Source of the DNA: Stenotrophomonas humi
GTDB taxonomy: Bacteria; Pseudomonadota; Gammaproteobacteria; Xanthomonadales; Xanthomonadaceae
Reading direction: 5' to 3'
DNA length: 64,000 nucleotides
NCBI RefSeq assembly: GCF_001431415.1
Contig: NZ_LDJI01000025.1
Coordinates: forward strand, 124,001 to 188,000
Below are positions 38,230 to 46,928 of the stretch, piece after piece; positions within the stretch are counted from its first letter, which is position 1, and the number at the start of each line of letters is the position of its first letter. The notes under the pieces are model-generated. The model made no database searches. It was not told the origin of the DNA and was given only the letters and a program-made list of their open reading frames with translations. Both the position numbers and the translations under genes were made by a program.

Positions 38230-40623
38230 TCAGGCCAACAACCACGCGCCGAATACCGGGCCGGCCGAATAGCCTTGTTCCGGTTCGATGCGAACCTGCC
38301 AGCCGCCATCGGTCGGTGCATGCAGCGCTGCCGGAAGCGCGTAGTCGACATCGACGAAGCGATCACCGCGGCCACCGTCCAACACTTCATTGGCCAACAC
38401 CACGCCGTTCACCGCGATGGCAAAGCGGCGGCGATGTTCCTCGCCCCAGTAACGCAGCCGCAGGATCGTTGCCGGGCGCTTTCCCTGCAGGTCAAAGCGC
38501 ATCTGCCCACCAGTGCGCACATCGCGCCCCTTCTGCCGTCGATAGGACAACGCGTACGAGTTGCCCACGGTCGTCAAGCGATGTCCCGCTTCGTCGGCTT
38601 CGTCGCCGAGCTGCAGGTGATCGATCTGGCGTTCGGCCAGCCGCGTCTGGATCGCTACGTCTGCCGCACGTTCGCTGTCACGGCGTGCCAGCGCGGCGGC
38701 GTCAAGATGACGGAAGTAGACGGCGTGACGACGATCATGCAGACCATGGAACGGCGCAAAGCGCAGTCCCTGTGGATGCGATGGCAACGTCACCTGGAAC
38801 GTGTCGTCGTTGCCTGCCATGGAGAATGCAGACGCCATGTCCTCAACAGCGAGCCAGGGCTCCACGCCGGTCCAGGGTTGGTCGGCGGGGCCGAGGTCGG
38901 CCGCCAGCACACAGGGACCGCGACGCAGGGCCACCACCGTCGCGTCGTCTGCACATGGCTCCACCCGCAGTGGCATGGCGAACTCCAGCTGCAGCTGATC
39001 GCCCACCTGCCACGGTCCCGGCAATTCCAGATAGCCCGCGCGTGCCTGCAACTGCTGCGGCATGCCGTTGCGCACGACGCTTGCCGTGTCGGCCCACTGC
39101 GGCATCCGCAGGCGCAGCCGTTGCAATGACGCATCGCGGTTGCCGGTGATGGTCAATCGCACCTGGCCGCGATCCGGAAGCTGCGACTCCAGCTGCAAGC
39201 CCACCCCTCGCTGCGCATCTTCGAGCGTGGCGGGAATATAGAGATTGACGGTGATGTCACTGCCGTCTCTCCAGAAGATGTCGTCGCTGAAGCTGGCATG
39301 GCTTTCCATGCCGGTGCCCACGCAGCACCAGAACTCGCCTTCAGGCTCGGAGTACTTGCGTGCCTCGCCGCTGAGCATCGGCGTCATGTAGGTGAAGCGA
39401 CCGCCATCGGGATGCTGTTGCGACAGCACATGGTTGTACTGCGCGCGTTCGATGTAGTCGTAGTAGCACGCTTCGCCCGACCAGCGATACAGGTATCGCG
39501 ACAGGCGGATCATGTTCAGCGTGTTGCAGTGCTCGCAGGTCTGCTCGGTGAGATAGCGCGAGATCGTATCCGGCGACTGGAAGTATTCGCGGTCCGCGTT
39601 GCCGCCGATTGCGTAGCTGTGGTGGCCGCTCACCCGCTGCCAGAAGAACAACGCGGCAGCGGCATCGGACTTGCGTGCCTGCAGCTCGAACTGGCGGGCG
39701 ACGCCCAGCAGCTTCGGGATCTGGGTGTTGGCGTGCAGACGATTGAGTTGATCCTTGCCGGAAGCGAGCGGCTCAACCACGGCCTCATGCGAAAAGCGCG
39801 CCGCCAGTTGCAGCCAGCGCGTCCTGCCGGTGCGAGCGCCCAGTTCGACCAGCGACTCCTGCATGCCGCCGAACTCGCAATCGAGCAGCCGTTGCATCTG
39901 TGCGTGATCCAGCGGCGCGAGCTTGGTTTCGATATAACCGGCGATGCCTTCCAGCACCTGCAGCGCATCGGCATTGCCACAACAGCGGTGCGCGTCCAGC
40001 AGGCCAGCCAGCAGCTTGTGCCAGGTATAGAACGGCGCCCAGCTGCCATTGAGATCGAACGGCAGCGCGCGGATGTCGCCGCGCGACACCTCGTCCAGCA
40101 CCACACGCCCGCCTTCCACCGTGCCATCGGCGCGCTTGCGGGTGAAACCGGCGACATAGCCGTCGCCGCCGGCCTGTTGGCAGGCCTGCAGCTCGCTGAC
40201 GATATGGTCGGCGCGTGCCTTGCAATCAGCCTTGCCGTTGCCCGCGTACATCAGCGACAACGCGCTCAGATAGTGGCCCAGCGTATGCCCGGCGATGGTG
40301 TCCGACTCCCATCCGCCATAGACCTCGGCCTTCGCCGCCAGGCCACTCTGCTCGCGGAAGTTGTGCAGCAGCCGGTCGGCGGACAAGCGCATCAGATAGC
40401 GGTGGGTGGCCTCCACCGAATCGTGGAACAGCGACGGCGTCAGCCGCACCTGGCTGCCGAGCGACTGCCGGGGCAGCGATGGAGAAAGGGCAGCCACTGT
40501 TTCAGGAAAGCCGACCATCCCGGCAGCCGCCGCCATCGCACTCCAGGCCATGAAACGGCGCCTGTCCATGCGTATCACATCGCCGCTGCCACGTGCATTG
40601 CCGCCGACGCCCGCCTCAATCAT
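38230..40623 (-). CDS. GH127-like beta-L-arabinofuranosidase (DUF1680), Tat-exported
   Basis: Secreted or periplasmic glycosidase of the DUF1680/GH127 type, known for removing beta-L-arabinofuranose from hydroxyproline-linked arabinosides. A twin-arginine signal (MDRRRFMAWSAMAAAAG, residues 19-35) precedes an (alpha/alpha)6 barrel. Candidate zinc/nucleophile residues are Glu364 and Cys366 (EHCNTLNMIRLS) and Cys433-Cys434 (EFWCCVGTGMES), matching the Glu-x-Cys plus Cys-Cys set of HypBA1. A C-terminal beta-rich domain follows. The ATG at 40623 overlaps the amidohydrolase stop by 8 bp; a start at 40569 (MDRRRF) is equally possible. Substrate within GH127 is inferred. Confidence 0.85.
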   Translation of the reverse strand: MIEAGVGGNARGSGDVIRMDRRRFMAWSAMAAAAGMVGFPETVAALSPSLPRQSLGSQVRLTPSLFHDSVEATHRYLMRLSADRLLHNFREQSGLAAKAEVYGGWESDTIAGHTLGHYLSALSLMYAGNGKADCKARADHIVSELQACQQAGGDGYVAGFTRKRADGTVEGGRVVLDEVSRGDIRALPFDLNGSWAPFYTWHKLLAGLLDAHRCCGNADALQVLEGIAGYIETKLAPLDHAQMQRLLDCEFGGMQESLVELGARTGRTRWLQLAARFSHEAVVEPLASGKDQLNRLHANTQIPKLLGVARQFELQARKSDAAAALFFWQRVSGHHSYAIGGNADREYFQSPDTISRYLTEQTCEHCNTLNMIRLSRYLYRWSGEACYYDYIERAQYNHVLSQQHPDGGRFTYMTPMLSGEARKYSEPEGEFWCCVGTGMESHASFSDDIFWRDGSDITVNLYIPATLEDAQRGVGLQLESQLPDRGQVRLTITGNRDASLQRLRLRMPQWADTASVVRNGMPQQLQARAGYLELPGPWQVGDQLQLEFAMPLRVEPCADDATVVALRRGPCVLAADLGPADQPWTGVEPWLAVEDMASAFSMAGNDDTFQVTLPSHPQGLRFAPFHGLHDRRHAVYFRHLDAAALARRDSERAADVAIQTRLAERQIDHLQLGDEADEAGHRLTTVGNSYALSYRRQKGRDVRTGGQMRFDLQGKRPATILRLRYWGEEHRRRFAIAVNGVVLANEVLDGGRGDRFVDVDYALPAALHAPTDGGWQVRIEPEQGYSAGPVFGAWLLA

Positions 40624-42226
40624 CGTGTTCCACCTTCATCGGCGCGTCCGGCAGACCGGCAGCCGCCTTGGCCTGGCTGACCATGCGTCGCACGTCTTCG
40701 CGCAGCTTGGCGGCGTCGTAGACGATGCCGTCCTTGATGGTGAAATCGACGCCACCCACGCGATGCACGCGGTCGGTCTTGTCATCAAGCAGGATGGTAC
40801 CGGTGCCGTACAGCAGTTTCAGGTTGGCGACCGGATTGCCGCGCACCAGCACCAGGTCGGCCTTGCGCCCTACCCGTACATTGCCGGCACGGTCTTCGTG
40901 GCCCAGGATCTTCGCGCCAACCCCGGTCGCGGCATGCAGCACTTCCAGCGAACTGAAACCGGCTTCGCGCAGCAGTTCCATCTCCTGCACATAGCCGAAG
41001 CCATAGAGGTTGTAGATGTAGCCGCTGTCGCTGCCCACACCGACCAGCCCGCCGCGGTTCTTGTACTCGTTGACGAAGCGCATCCACAGCCGGTAGTTGT
41101 TACGCCAATCGACTTCGTGCTCCAACGTCCAGTCGAACCAGTAGGAGCCATGGTGATGGCGACTGGGTCGATAGAAGTCCCACAGCGCCGGCAGGGTGTA
41201 GGCGTCATGCCAGCTGGCATTGGTCATGCGCATCAGGTCGCGACTGGCCAGATAGGCGACGAAGGTGGGGCTGAGCGCGAAATCGCGCTCCAGCAGCTCG
41301 TCCATCACCACGTTCCAGCGTTCGCTGCCCGGCTCGGCAGCCTGTTGCCATAGCCTGCCGGCCTCGGAAAAGCGCCATTGCTCATCGGTGTTGTTGAACG
41401 CCACCGGCCACTGCTGCAGGCGACGGTCGGTGAACATCGCTTCCGGCAGGCCATACCAATGCTCCATCGAATCCAGCCCGTGGGCGGCAGTCTTGAGCAC
41501 GTTGGCGTAGGCCACCATCTGCTGCGAATGGTGCATGGTGGTGCGCATGCCGATCTTCTCGGCTTCATCCAGCGCGGCAAACAGCACATCCTCCGGGATC
41601 GCGCCGATGAATTTGATGCCATCTGCACCACGCTTGCGTGCATTGCGCACCGCATCGCGCGCCAGAGCCGGCGTGTTGATGCCCGGTTGGATCGCGTTGA
41701 AGAACGGATAGATGTCCAGGCGCGGTGCGACGATCTCGTTGGCCTCGCTGCGGCGCTTCACGTCCGCCATCCACTCGATCGGCTTGCCGCTGCCCAGCTC
41801 CCGTGCGGTGGTCACACCATGGGCGAGCCATAGCTTGAGGATGTATTCCGGCGGTACACCCTGGCTGTCGTTGTCCCCATGCAGATGCACATGCGTATCG
41901 ACGAAGCCCGGCAGCAGGGTGAAGCCGCTACCGTCGATCTCGCGGTCGCCGGCCGCCACGCGCTTGCTGGCATCGATACCACCCGGCGCGCCGATGGACC
42001 GGATCTCAGTGACCCGGTCCTTCTCGATCACCACGTCATACGGGCCCTGGATGGGCGCGCCGGTGCCGTCGATGATGTCCACGTTGCGGATCACCAGACG
42101 CGCGAATGGCCCCTCGCCCACATCACGCTGCGGAATATCGCCGGCACTTGGCCCCGCCTGCACCAACGACGCGTGGCACAGCATCGCGCCGAACAAGCCC
42201 AACAACCATCGCTTCCTGAGTCGCAC
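40616..42226 (-). CDS. Secreted amidohydrolase (M38-like, possible Xaa-peptide dipeptidase)
   Basis: A 536-aa metal-dependent amidohydrolase with a signal peptide (VRLRKRWLLGLFGAMLCHASLVQAG). Metal-site motifs: FVDTHVHLHGD (HxH), ADGIKFIGAIPEDV (likely carboxylated Lys), MRTTMHHSQQ (His) and LVGVGSDSG (Asp). Related secreted bacterial enzymes are prolidase-like or cleave Xaa-Arg/Lys dipeptides, while others act on imidazolonepropionate-type rings. GTG at 42226 follows a strong GGAGG ribosome site and is preferred over an upstream ATG at 42328. It lies between a TonB-dependent receptor and the GH127 enzyme on one strand. Confidence 0.82.
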   Translation of the reverse strand: MRLRKRWLLGLFGAMLCHASLVQAGPSAGDIPQRDVGEGPFARLVIRNVDIIDGTGAPIQGPYDVVIEKDRVTEIRSIGAPGGIDASKRVAAGDREIDGSGFTLLPGFVDTHVHLHGDNDSQGVPPEYILKLWLAHGVTTARELGSGKPIEWMADVKRRSEANEIVAPRLDIYPFFNAIQPGINTPALARDAVRNARKRGADGIKFIGAIPEDVLFAALDEAEKIGMRTTMHHSQQMVAYANVLKTAAHGLDSMEHWYGLPEAMFTDRRLQQWPVAFNNTDEQWRFSEAGRLWQQAAEPGSERWNVVMDELLERDFALSPTFVAYLASRDLMRMTNASWHDAYTLPALWDFYRPSRHHHGSYWFDWTLEHEVDWRNNYRLWMRFVNEYKNRGGLVGVGSDSGYIYNLYGFGYVQEMELLREAGFSSLEVLHAATGVGAKILGHEDRAGNVRVGRKADLVLVRGNPVANLKLLYGTGTILLDDKTDRVHRVGGVDFTIKDGIVYDAAKLREDVRRMVSQAKAAAGLPDAPMKVEHDD

Positions 42227-42343
42227 CGTCCCCTCCTGCGCGTTGCCGCGCGAAGCGCTTCCCGAAGACCATGCTGCGGGAAGCGCCGTTTGATATGTGA
42301 TGGCGGTGGCACCGCGCCGTGGATGCAACGCGGTGCCGACCGG

Positions 42344-45304
42344 TCAGAACTTCACGCGGATACCGGCGTTGTAACGCCGACCCAGCACGTCGTAGACGCC
42401 CACGTCGGTGTTGGCATCACCGGCAAGCCCGGTACCGAGGATCGGTGGCTGCTTGTCGAACAGGTTGTCGATACCGGCGAAGAACTGGACATGCTCGTTG
42501 AAGTCGAACGTCGCGTTGCTGTCGAAGTACCACACGCGCGGTGCCTTGTTGACGGCAGCCGTCAGGCCCGGACGCAGGTTGAAGCTGTCGATCATGCGGC
42601 TCTGCACACGCACCGACAGCGGCCCGCTCTTGTAGCCGGCAGTCAGGTTGAGCTTGAAGTCCGGAATCATGATCGCGCCGGTACCGCCGCCGCAGCCACC
42701 ACCCATGTAACCAGCACAGTCCAGCTCGGGCTGGTTGCTGAGCACCTGCATGGAGCGTTCAAACAACCAGCTGGTGAGCAGGGTCAGCGAGACATTGCCG
42801 TCGTTGCCACCAATGCCCCACGGCACGCTGAAGCGGTAGTCGGTCTGGAAGTCCAGGCCGCGCGCCTTGAGCTTGCCCACGTTCTGCAGGGTGGAGCGGA
42901 CATCGTCGATCTGGCCGTTGGGCAGGCGGATGATCGCGCGGCAGGTGGTGGAGTTCGGGTCGAGCTGGCTGAAGCAATCGGCCAACATCTGGTTGGCGCT
43001 GAGACTGGTGATCGCGTCTTCCACTTCCACCTGGAAGTAGTCCACCGCGAAGTTGAGCCCCTGCACCTGCGGGATGTTGAACACCGCACCGACGGTGAAG
43101 GTGTTGGACTTCTCCTCGGAGAGGTTCGGGTTGCCACCGGTAGTGCGTTCGAAACCAACCGAGCCCTGCGAGAAGTTCGGCAGATCCGCCGCCGGCACGC
43201 CCTGCTGGATGCATAGCTGCTGCTGCGCCGCGCTGGGGTTGGCCGAAGCGGTGCAGGGATCGACGCCGGCGGTGAAGCCGCGCGACTGCGGGGAATACAG
43301 CTCGTTCAATGACGGCGCACGGATGGCGACGTTGTAGGCACTGCGGAAGCGCATCCAGTCGGTGGGCGCCCATTCCAGTCCGATCTTCCAGGTGTTGACG
43401 CCACCGATGGTGGAGTAATCGGAATAACGCGCCGCACCTTCGATGGCCAGGCTCTGCGCGAAGCGTGCGCCACTGAGCAGTGGTACGCGGAACTCGGTGA
43501 ATAGTTCGCGCACGCTGTAGTCGCCGGACATCGGCGTCTGCGACACCGCACCGTACTCACCGGCCACATCCATCGGGCTGGGCTGGAAGGCATACTCGTC
43601 CTTGCGGTACTCGGCACCGAAGGCCATCGCCACCGACCCCGCCGGCAGGTCGAACAGCGAGCCGCTCAGGCTTGCCCCCACCACGGTGCGATCGAAGGTT
43701 TCGGTGTGGGCACGCTGCGGCGTCAGGAACGCCGCCGAGCCGGCGCTGATCGAACCCAGGCCAAAGATGCTGGCCGGCACGCAGCCGCTGGCCTGATTGA
43801 CGCAGACCAGGTTGCCGGCGCCATCCACCGTGGCATTGAGCGCCTGCGCCAGCCGCGCCTGGTTGATCATGTTGTTCTGGGTGGTATCGGTGCGGGTGTG
43901 CTGTTCCTGCACGAAGGCGTCCCAACGCCACCAGTGGTCCCCGCCCATCTCGAAATCGCCACGCAGGCCGCCGACCAGATTGCGGCTGGTGCGATCGTAG
44001 GTGTAGTAGCGCGGGCCCAGCTCGTCGGCACGACGACCGGCACCGATGATGCTCGCGGTGCCGTCACCATCGGGGTCGAAGATGTGCGCGTTGTCGGCGA
44101 AGAACTGCCTTACCGCCGGCAGCAGCACCGGGTTGTTGGCGAAATTGGGGACCAGCAGCGTCGAGGAGCCCGCGCCCGGCGTCACCGGCGTGAATGAATC
44201 CGGTGCCTGCTGGTAGCGGTTGGCCGAATCGGAGTAGTACAGCTCGGCGTAGGCTTCGACCGCGTCATTGATCTTGTAGTTGGCCAGCGCGGTGACCTGG
44301 GTGCGCTCCAGTGGCCGCTGCAGGTAGTTCAGGTCGGCGTAGTTGTAGGCATCCTGCGGATTGCAGTACGGCAGCGGCGTGCCGTTCTCGCCGAAACGGA
44401 TGCCGGTCATCGCGCTGCAGTCACCCGCGGGGGTAAGGTTCACGCCCACCAGGGAACCGAGCTGGCTGCCACTCAGGCCGATGCGCGTGCCGGGAATGGA
44501 ACCCGACCCGCCCGGCACCAGTTTGCCGTCCACCGTGTCCAGCGGCACCTTGGAGAAATCACGCGCGCCCTGCAGTACCGGATCACGATCGGTGCGGCTG
44601 ATCGAGACCACCGCATTGCCGCGGTCATCGGCAAAGTTGCCGCCCAGGGTGATGTCGTACTTGTCGAAGGCACCATCACCTTCCGACGTCTGCCCATGCG
44701 TGTAAGCGGCTTCGATGCCACTGAAGTTCCTGCGCATGATGAAGTTGACCGCACCGGCGATGGCGTCGGAGCCATACACGGCCGAAGCACCACCGGTGAC
44801 GATCTCCACGTTCTCGATGAGCGCATCGGGGATGGTGGCGAGGTCGACCACACCGTCGGAGTTGGCCGGCATGAAGCGGCGACCATTGACCAGGGTCAGC
44901 GTGCGGTTGGCACCCAGGCCACGCAGATTGGCGGTCAGCACACCCGAGCCACCACCGTTGTTGACGCTGGAAGTATTGCCGGCGGCAAGCTGAGGAAATT
45001 CGTTGAGTACGGTTTCGATGGTGGCGCTGCCGGAGGCCTGGATGTCCTCACGGGTGACCATCGTGGTCGGGCTGGGCGCATCCAGGTCGGTACGGATCAG
45101 GCGCGAGCCGGTCACCATCACCGCATCAAGGCTGACGGCGTCCTTGGATTCCGCGCTTTGTGCGAATGCTGGCGCGACCAGCAGTGGACTTCCCCACAGT
45201 GCGAATGCCAACCCAACGGCGAGCTTGCCTGCTTGTGGAAGTGGCCGGTGCATTACAGAAGTGCGCGTTCTGCGACAACGCGCAGAAGTGGTTACGACTG
45301 TCAT
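42344..45304 (-). CDS. Large TonB-dependent receptor
   Basis: A 986-aa outer-membrane receptor: signal peptide ending near APAFAQ, TonB-box-like LDAVMVTGSRLIR, plug domain with NVEIVTGGASAVYGSDAIAG and GGGSGVLTANLRGLGANRTL, and a long barrel ending in YNAGIRVKF. The plug and length resemble peptide/oligosaccharide receptors of Xanthomonadaceae rather than siderophore receptors. ATG at 45304 follows GGGAGAGAGACC. The amidohydrolase gene starts 117 bp downstream and is probably co-transcribed. Position suggests uptake of peptides or glycopeptides. Confidence 0.9.
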   Translation of the reverse strand: MTVVTTSARCRRTRTSVMHRPLPQAGKLAVGLAFALWGSPLLVAPAFAQSAESKDAVSLDAVMVTGSRLIRTDLDAPSPTTMVTREDIQASGSATIETVLNEFPQLAAGNTSSVNNGGGSGVLTANLRGLGANRTLTLVNGRRFMPANSDGVVDLATIPDALIENVEIVTGGASAVYGSDAIAGAVNFIMRRNFSGIEAAYTHGQTSEGDGAFDKYDITLGGNFADDRGNAVVSISRTDRDPVLQGARDFSKVPLDTVDGKLVPGGSGSIPGTRIGLSGSQLGSLVGVNLTPAGDCSAMTGIRFGENGTPLPYCNPQDAYNYADLNYLQRPLERTQVTALANYKINDAVEAYAELYYSDSANRYQQAPDSFTPVTPGAGSSTLLVPNFANNPVLLPAVRQFFADNAHIFDPDGDGTASIIGAGRRADELGPRYYTYDRTSRNLVGGLRGDFEMGGDHWWRWDAFVQEQHTRTDTTQNNMINQARLAQALNATVDGAGNLVCVNQASGCVPASIFGLGSISAGSAAFLTPQRAHTETFDRTVVGASLSGSLFDLPAGSVAMAFGAEYRKDEYAFQPSPMDVAGEYGAVSQTPMSGDYSVRELFTEFRVPLLSGARFAQSLAIEGAARYSDYSTIGGVNTWKIGLEWAPTDWMRFRSAYNVAIRAPSLNELYSPQSRGFTAGVDPCTASANPSAAQQQLCIQQGVPAADLPNFSQGSVGFERTTGGNPNLSEEKSNTFTVGAVFNIPQVQGLNFAVDYFQVEVEDAITSLSANQMLADCFSQLDPNSTTCRAIIRLPNGQIDDVRSTLQNVGKLKARGLDFQTDYRFSVPWGIGGNDGNVSLTLLTSWLFERSMQVLSNQPELDCAGYMGGGCGGGTGAIMIPDFKLNLTAGYKSGPLSVRVQSRMIDSFNLRPGLTAAVNKAPRVWYFDSNATFDFNEHVQFFAGIDNLFDKQPPILGTGLAGDANTDVGVYDVLGRRYNAGIRVKF

Positions 45305-45721
45305 GGTCTCTCTCCCGTGACAAATTGGCTGAGTGACCCCGCATAGGGCGAGGACAAAGATCAGGTCGTCATGCTGCCGACTTCGTGTTGCCACCAATCC
45401 CTTGATCAAAGTGCAAGTCGACAGGTGATACGTCCCTCACATGCAGTCTGTTTGCTGGCACCCGCGAAGGTCTTGTGATTCTTGACGGAATCGCATGCAG
45501 ATATCTGCACAAATGCATTCGGCTTGATGATGAATGCACGGTGGCTTTTCAATGCGCCGAAGTATTGCTGCGCGGAAAGCTGCAAAAACCCCGTTGAGAA
45601 ATGTCGAATTGCTGCTACGGTCTGTCGCATTGCGGCGCGCATGCAGAAGGAGGTTTGTGTGTTTTCCTCTTTCAAACACGTCGCAATCCGCACAACCAGC
45701 AGTTCAACGACGGAGCTTCCG
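45305..45721. promoter_or_regulatory. 417-bp divergent control region between receptor and hydrolase genes
   Basis: AT-richer than its surroundings and without a credible gene. A perfect 14-bp palindrome, TGCAGATATCTGCA, at 45496-45509 is a candidate operator, and TTGATCAA-like sequence lies near 45400. Promoters for the receptor (leftward) and the hydrolase (rightward) must be here, but exact elements are not assigned. Confidence 0.5.
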
Positions 45722-46798
45722 ATGATCCGACGCACGACGCTTTGCCTGGCAATGACACTCGCCTGCCTCTTCACTGCCGAACCTGTCGCGGCGCAACCCG
45801 GCGTGCACGAAGCGGACGCAAAACTGGCTGACGTCCGCTTCGGCGATGGCAGTTCACTGGCCGAAGTACGCATCCACTACCGCACGTTGGGAACACCACA
45901 GCGCGATGCCCTGGGACGCATCAGCAATGCCGTGATGCTGCTGCACGGCACCGGAGGCAGCGGCGCACAGTTCCTGCAGGCACGCTTCGCCGACGAGCTG
46001 TTTGGCCCGGGACAGCCGCTGGATGCCACGCGCTACTACCTCATCCTGCCCGACAACATCGGCCACGGCGGCTCATCGAAACCCAGCGACGGCCTGCGCG
46101 CACGCTTCCCGCGCTACGACTACGGCGACATGGTCAACCTGCAGCATCGCCTGCTGACCGAAGCACTCGATGTGCAGACGCTGCGCTTGATGCTGGGTAC
46201 GTCGATGGGTTGTATGCACATCTTCCAATGGGCGGAAGACCGGCCGACATTCGCCCAGGCGTTGATGCCACTGGCGTGCCAGCCCACGCAGATAGGCGAC
46301 CGCAACCGGGTGTGGCGCAAGGCCGCGATGGAGGCCATCACCGAAGATCCGGCATGGAACAAGGGCGACTATCGCACGCAGCCGATGGCAGGCCTGCGTA
46401 CCGCGTCATCGCTCTCCGTACTGGCGGGCCTGGCCCCGATGAACCTGCATGCCACCCATCCCGGCCGCGATGCGGCCGATGCGTGGTGGAAGGAGCGCTT
46501 CGCGGCGGATGTCGGCAGCCGCGACGCCAACGATTGGCTGTATCAGCTGGACGCATCACGCAACTACGATCCTTCCGCCAGGCTGGATCGGATCCGCGCA
46601 CCGATGACATGGGTCAATTCGGCCGATGATTTCATCAATCCGCCGGAGTTGGGTATCGCCGAAAAGTGGCTGCCGGCGATGCCGCATGTCCGCTACGTGT
46701 TGATCCCCGCATCCACGCAGACGCGTGGACATGGCACACATACTTCGGCAGTGTTCTGGAAGCAGGAGCTGGTGGATCTGCTTACGCGTAGCGAGTGA
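45722..46798 (+). CDS. Secreted alpha/beta hydrolase of the homoserine acetyltransferase-like fold
   Basis: A 358-aa protein with a signal peptide (MIRRTTLCLAMTLACLFTAEPVAAQ) and a MetX-like alpha/beta hydrolase fold. The nucleophile elbow is LGTSMGCMH; the Asp is in VNSADDFINP and the His in RGHGTHTS. The oxyanion region is LLHGTGGSG. Periplasmic location makes methionine synthesis unlikely, so it is probably an esterase, amidase or peptidase-like hydrolase; the substrate is unknown. It is the only plus-strand gene inside the minus-strand peptide/hydroxyproline region. Confidence 0.82.
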   Translation: MIRRTTLCLAMTLACLFTAEPVAAQPGVHEADAKLADVRFGDGSSLAEVRIHYRTLGTPQRDALGRISNAVMLLHGTGGSGAQFLQARFADELFGPGQPLDATRYYLILPDNIGHGGSSKPSDGLRARFPRYDYGDMVNLQHRLLTEALDVQTLRLMLGTSMGCMHIFQWAEDRPTFAQALMPLACQPTQIGDRNRVWRKAAMEAITEDPAWNKGDYRTQPMAGLRTASSLSVLAGLAPMNLHATHPGRDAADAWWKERFAADVGSRDANDWLYQLDASRNYDPSARLDRIRAPMTWVNSADDFINPPELGIAEKWLPAMPHVRYVLIPASTQTRGHGTHTSAVFWKQELVDLLTRSE

Positions 46799-46887
46799 GA
46801 CAGCGGGCCGACGTCTTGCATTGCGCGCATGTGAGTGAGTGACGGGCAAGTACGCAGGGACGTAGCGCTCACGGCACCCTGCACGGA

Positions 46888-46921
46888 CCACTGGCTGCCT
46901 GCCTGAGCAGGCAGCCAGTGG
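46888..46921. terminator. Perfect 15-bp hairpin between converging hydrolase and DUF885 genes
   Basis: CCACTGGCTGCCTGC and GCAGGCAGCCAGTGG pair fully around CTGA, in a 130-bp gap between convergent stops. There is no U-tract, but the strong stem suggests a bidirectional terminator. Confidence 0.6.
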
Positions 46922-46928
46922 CCTGTCA

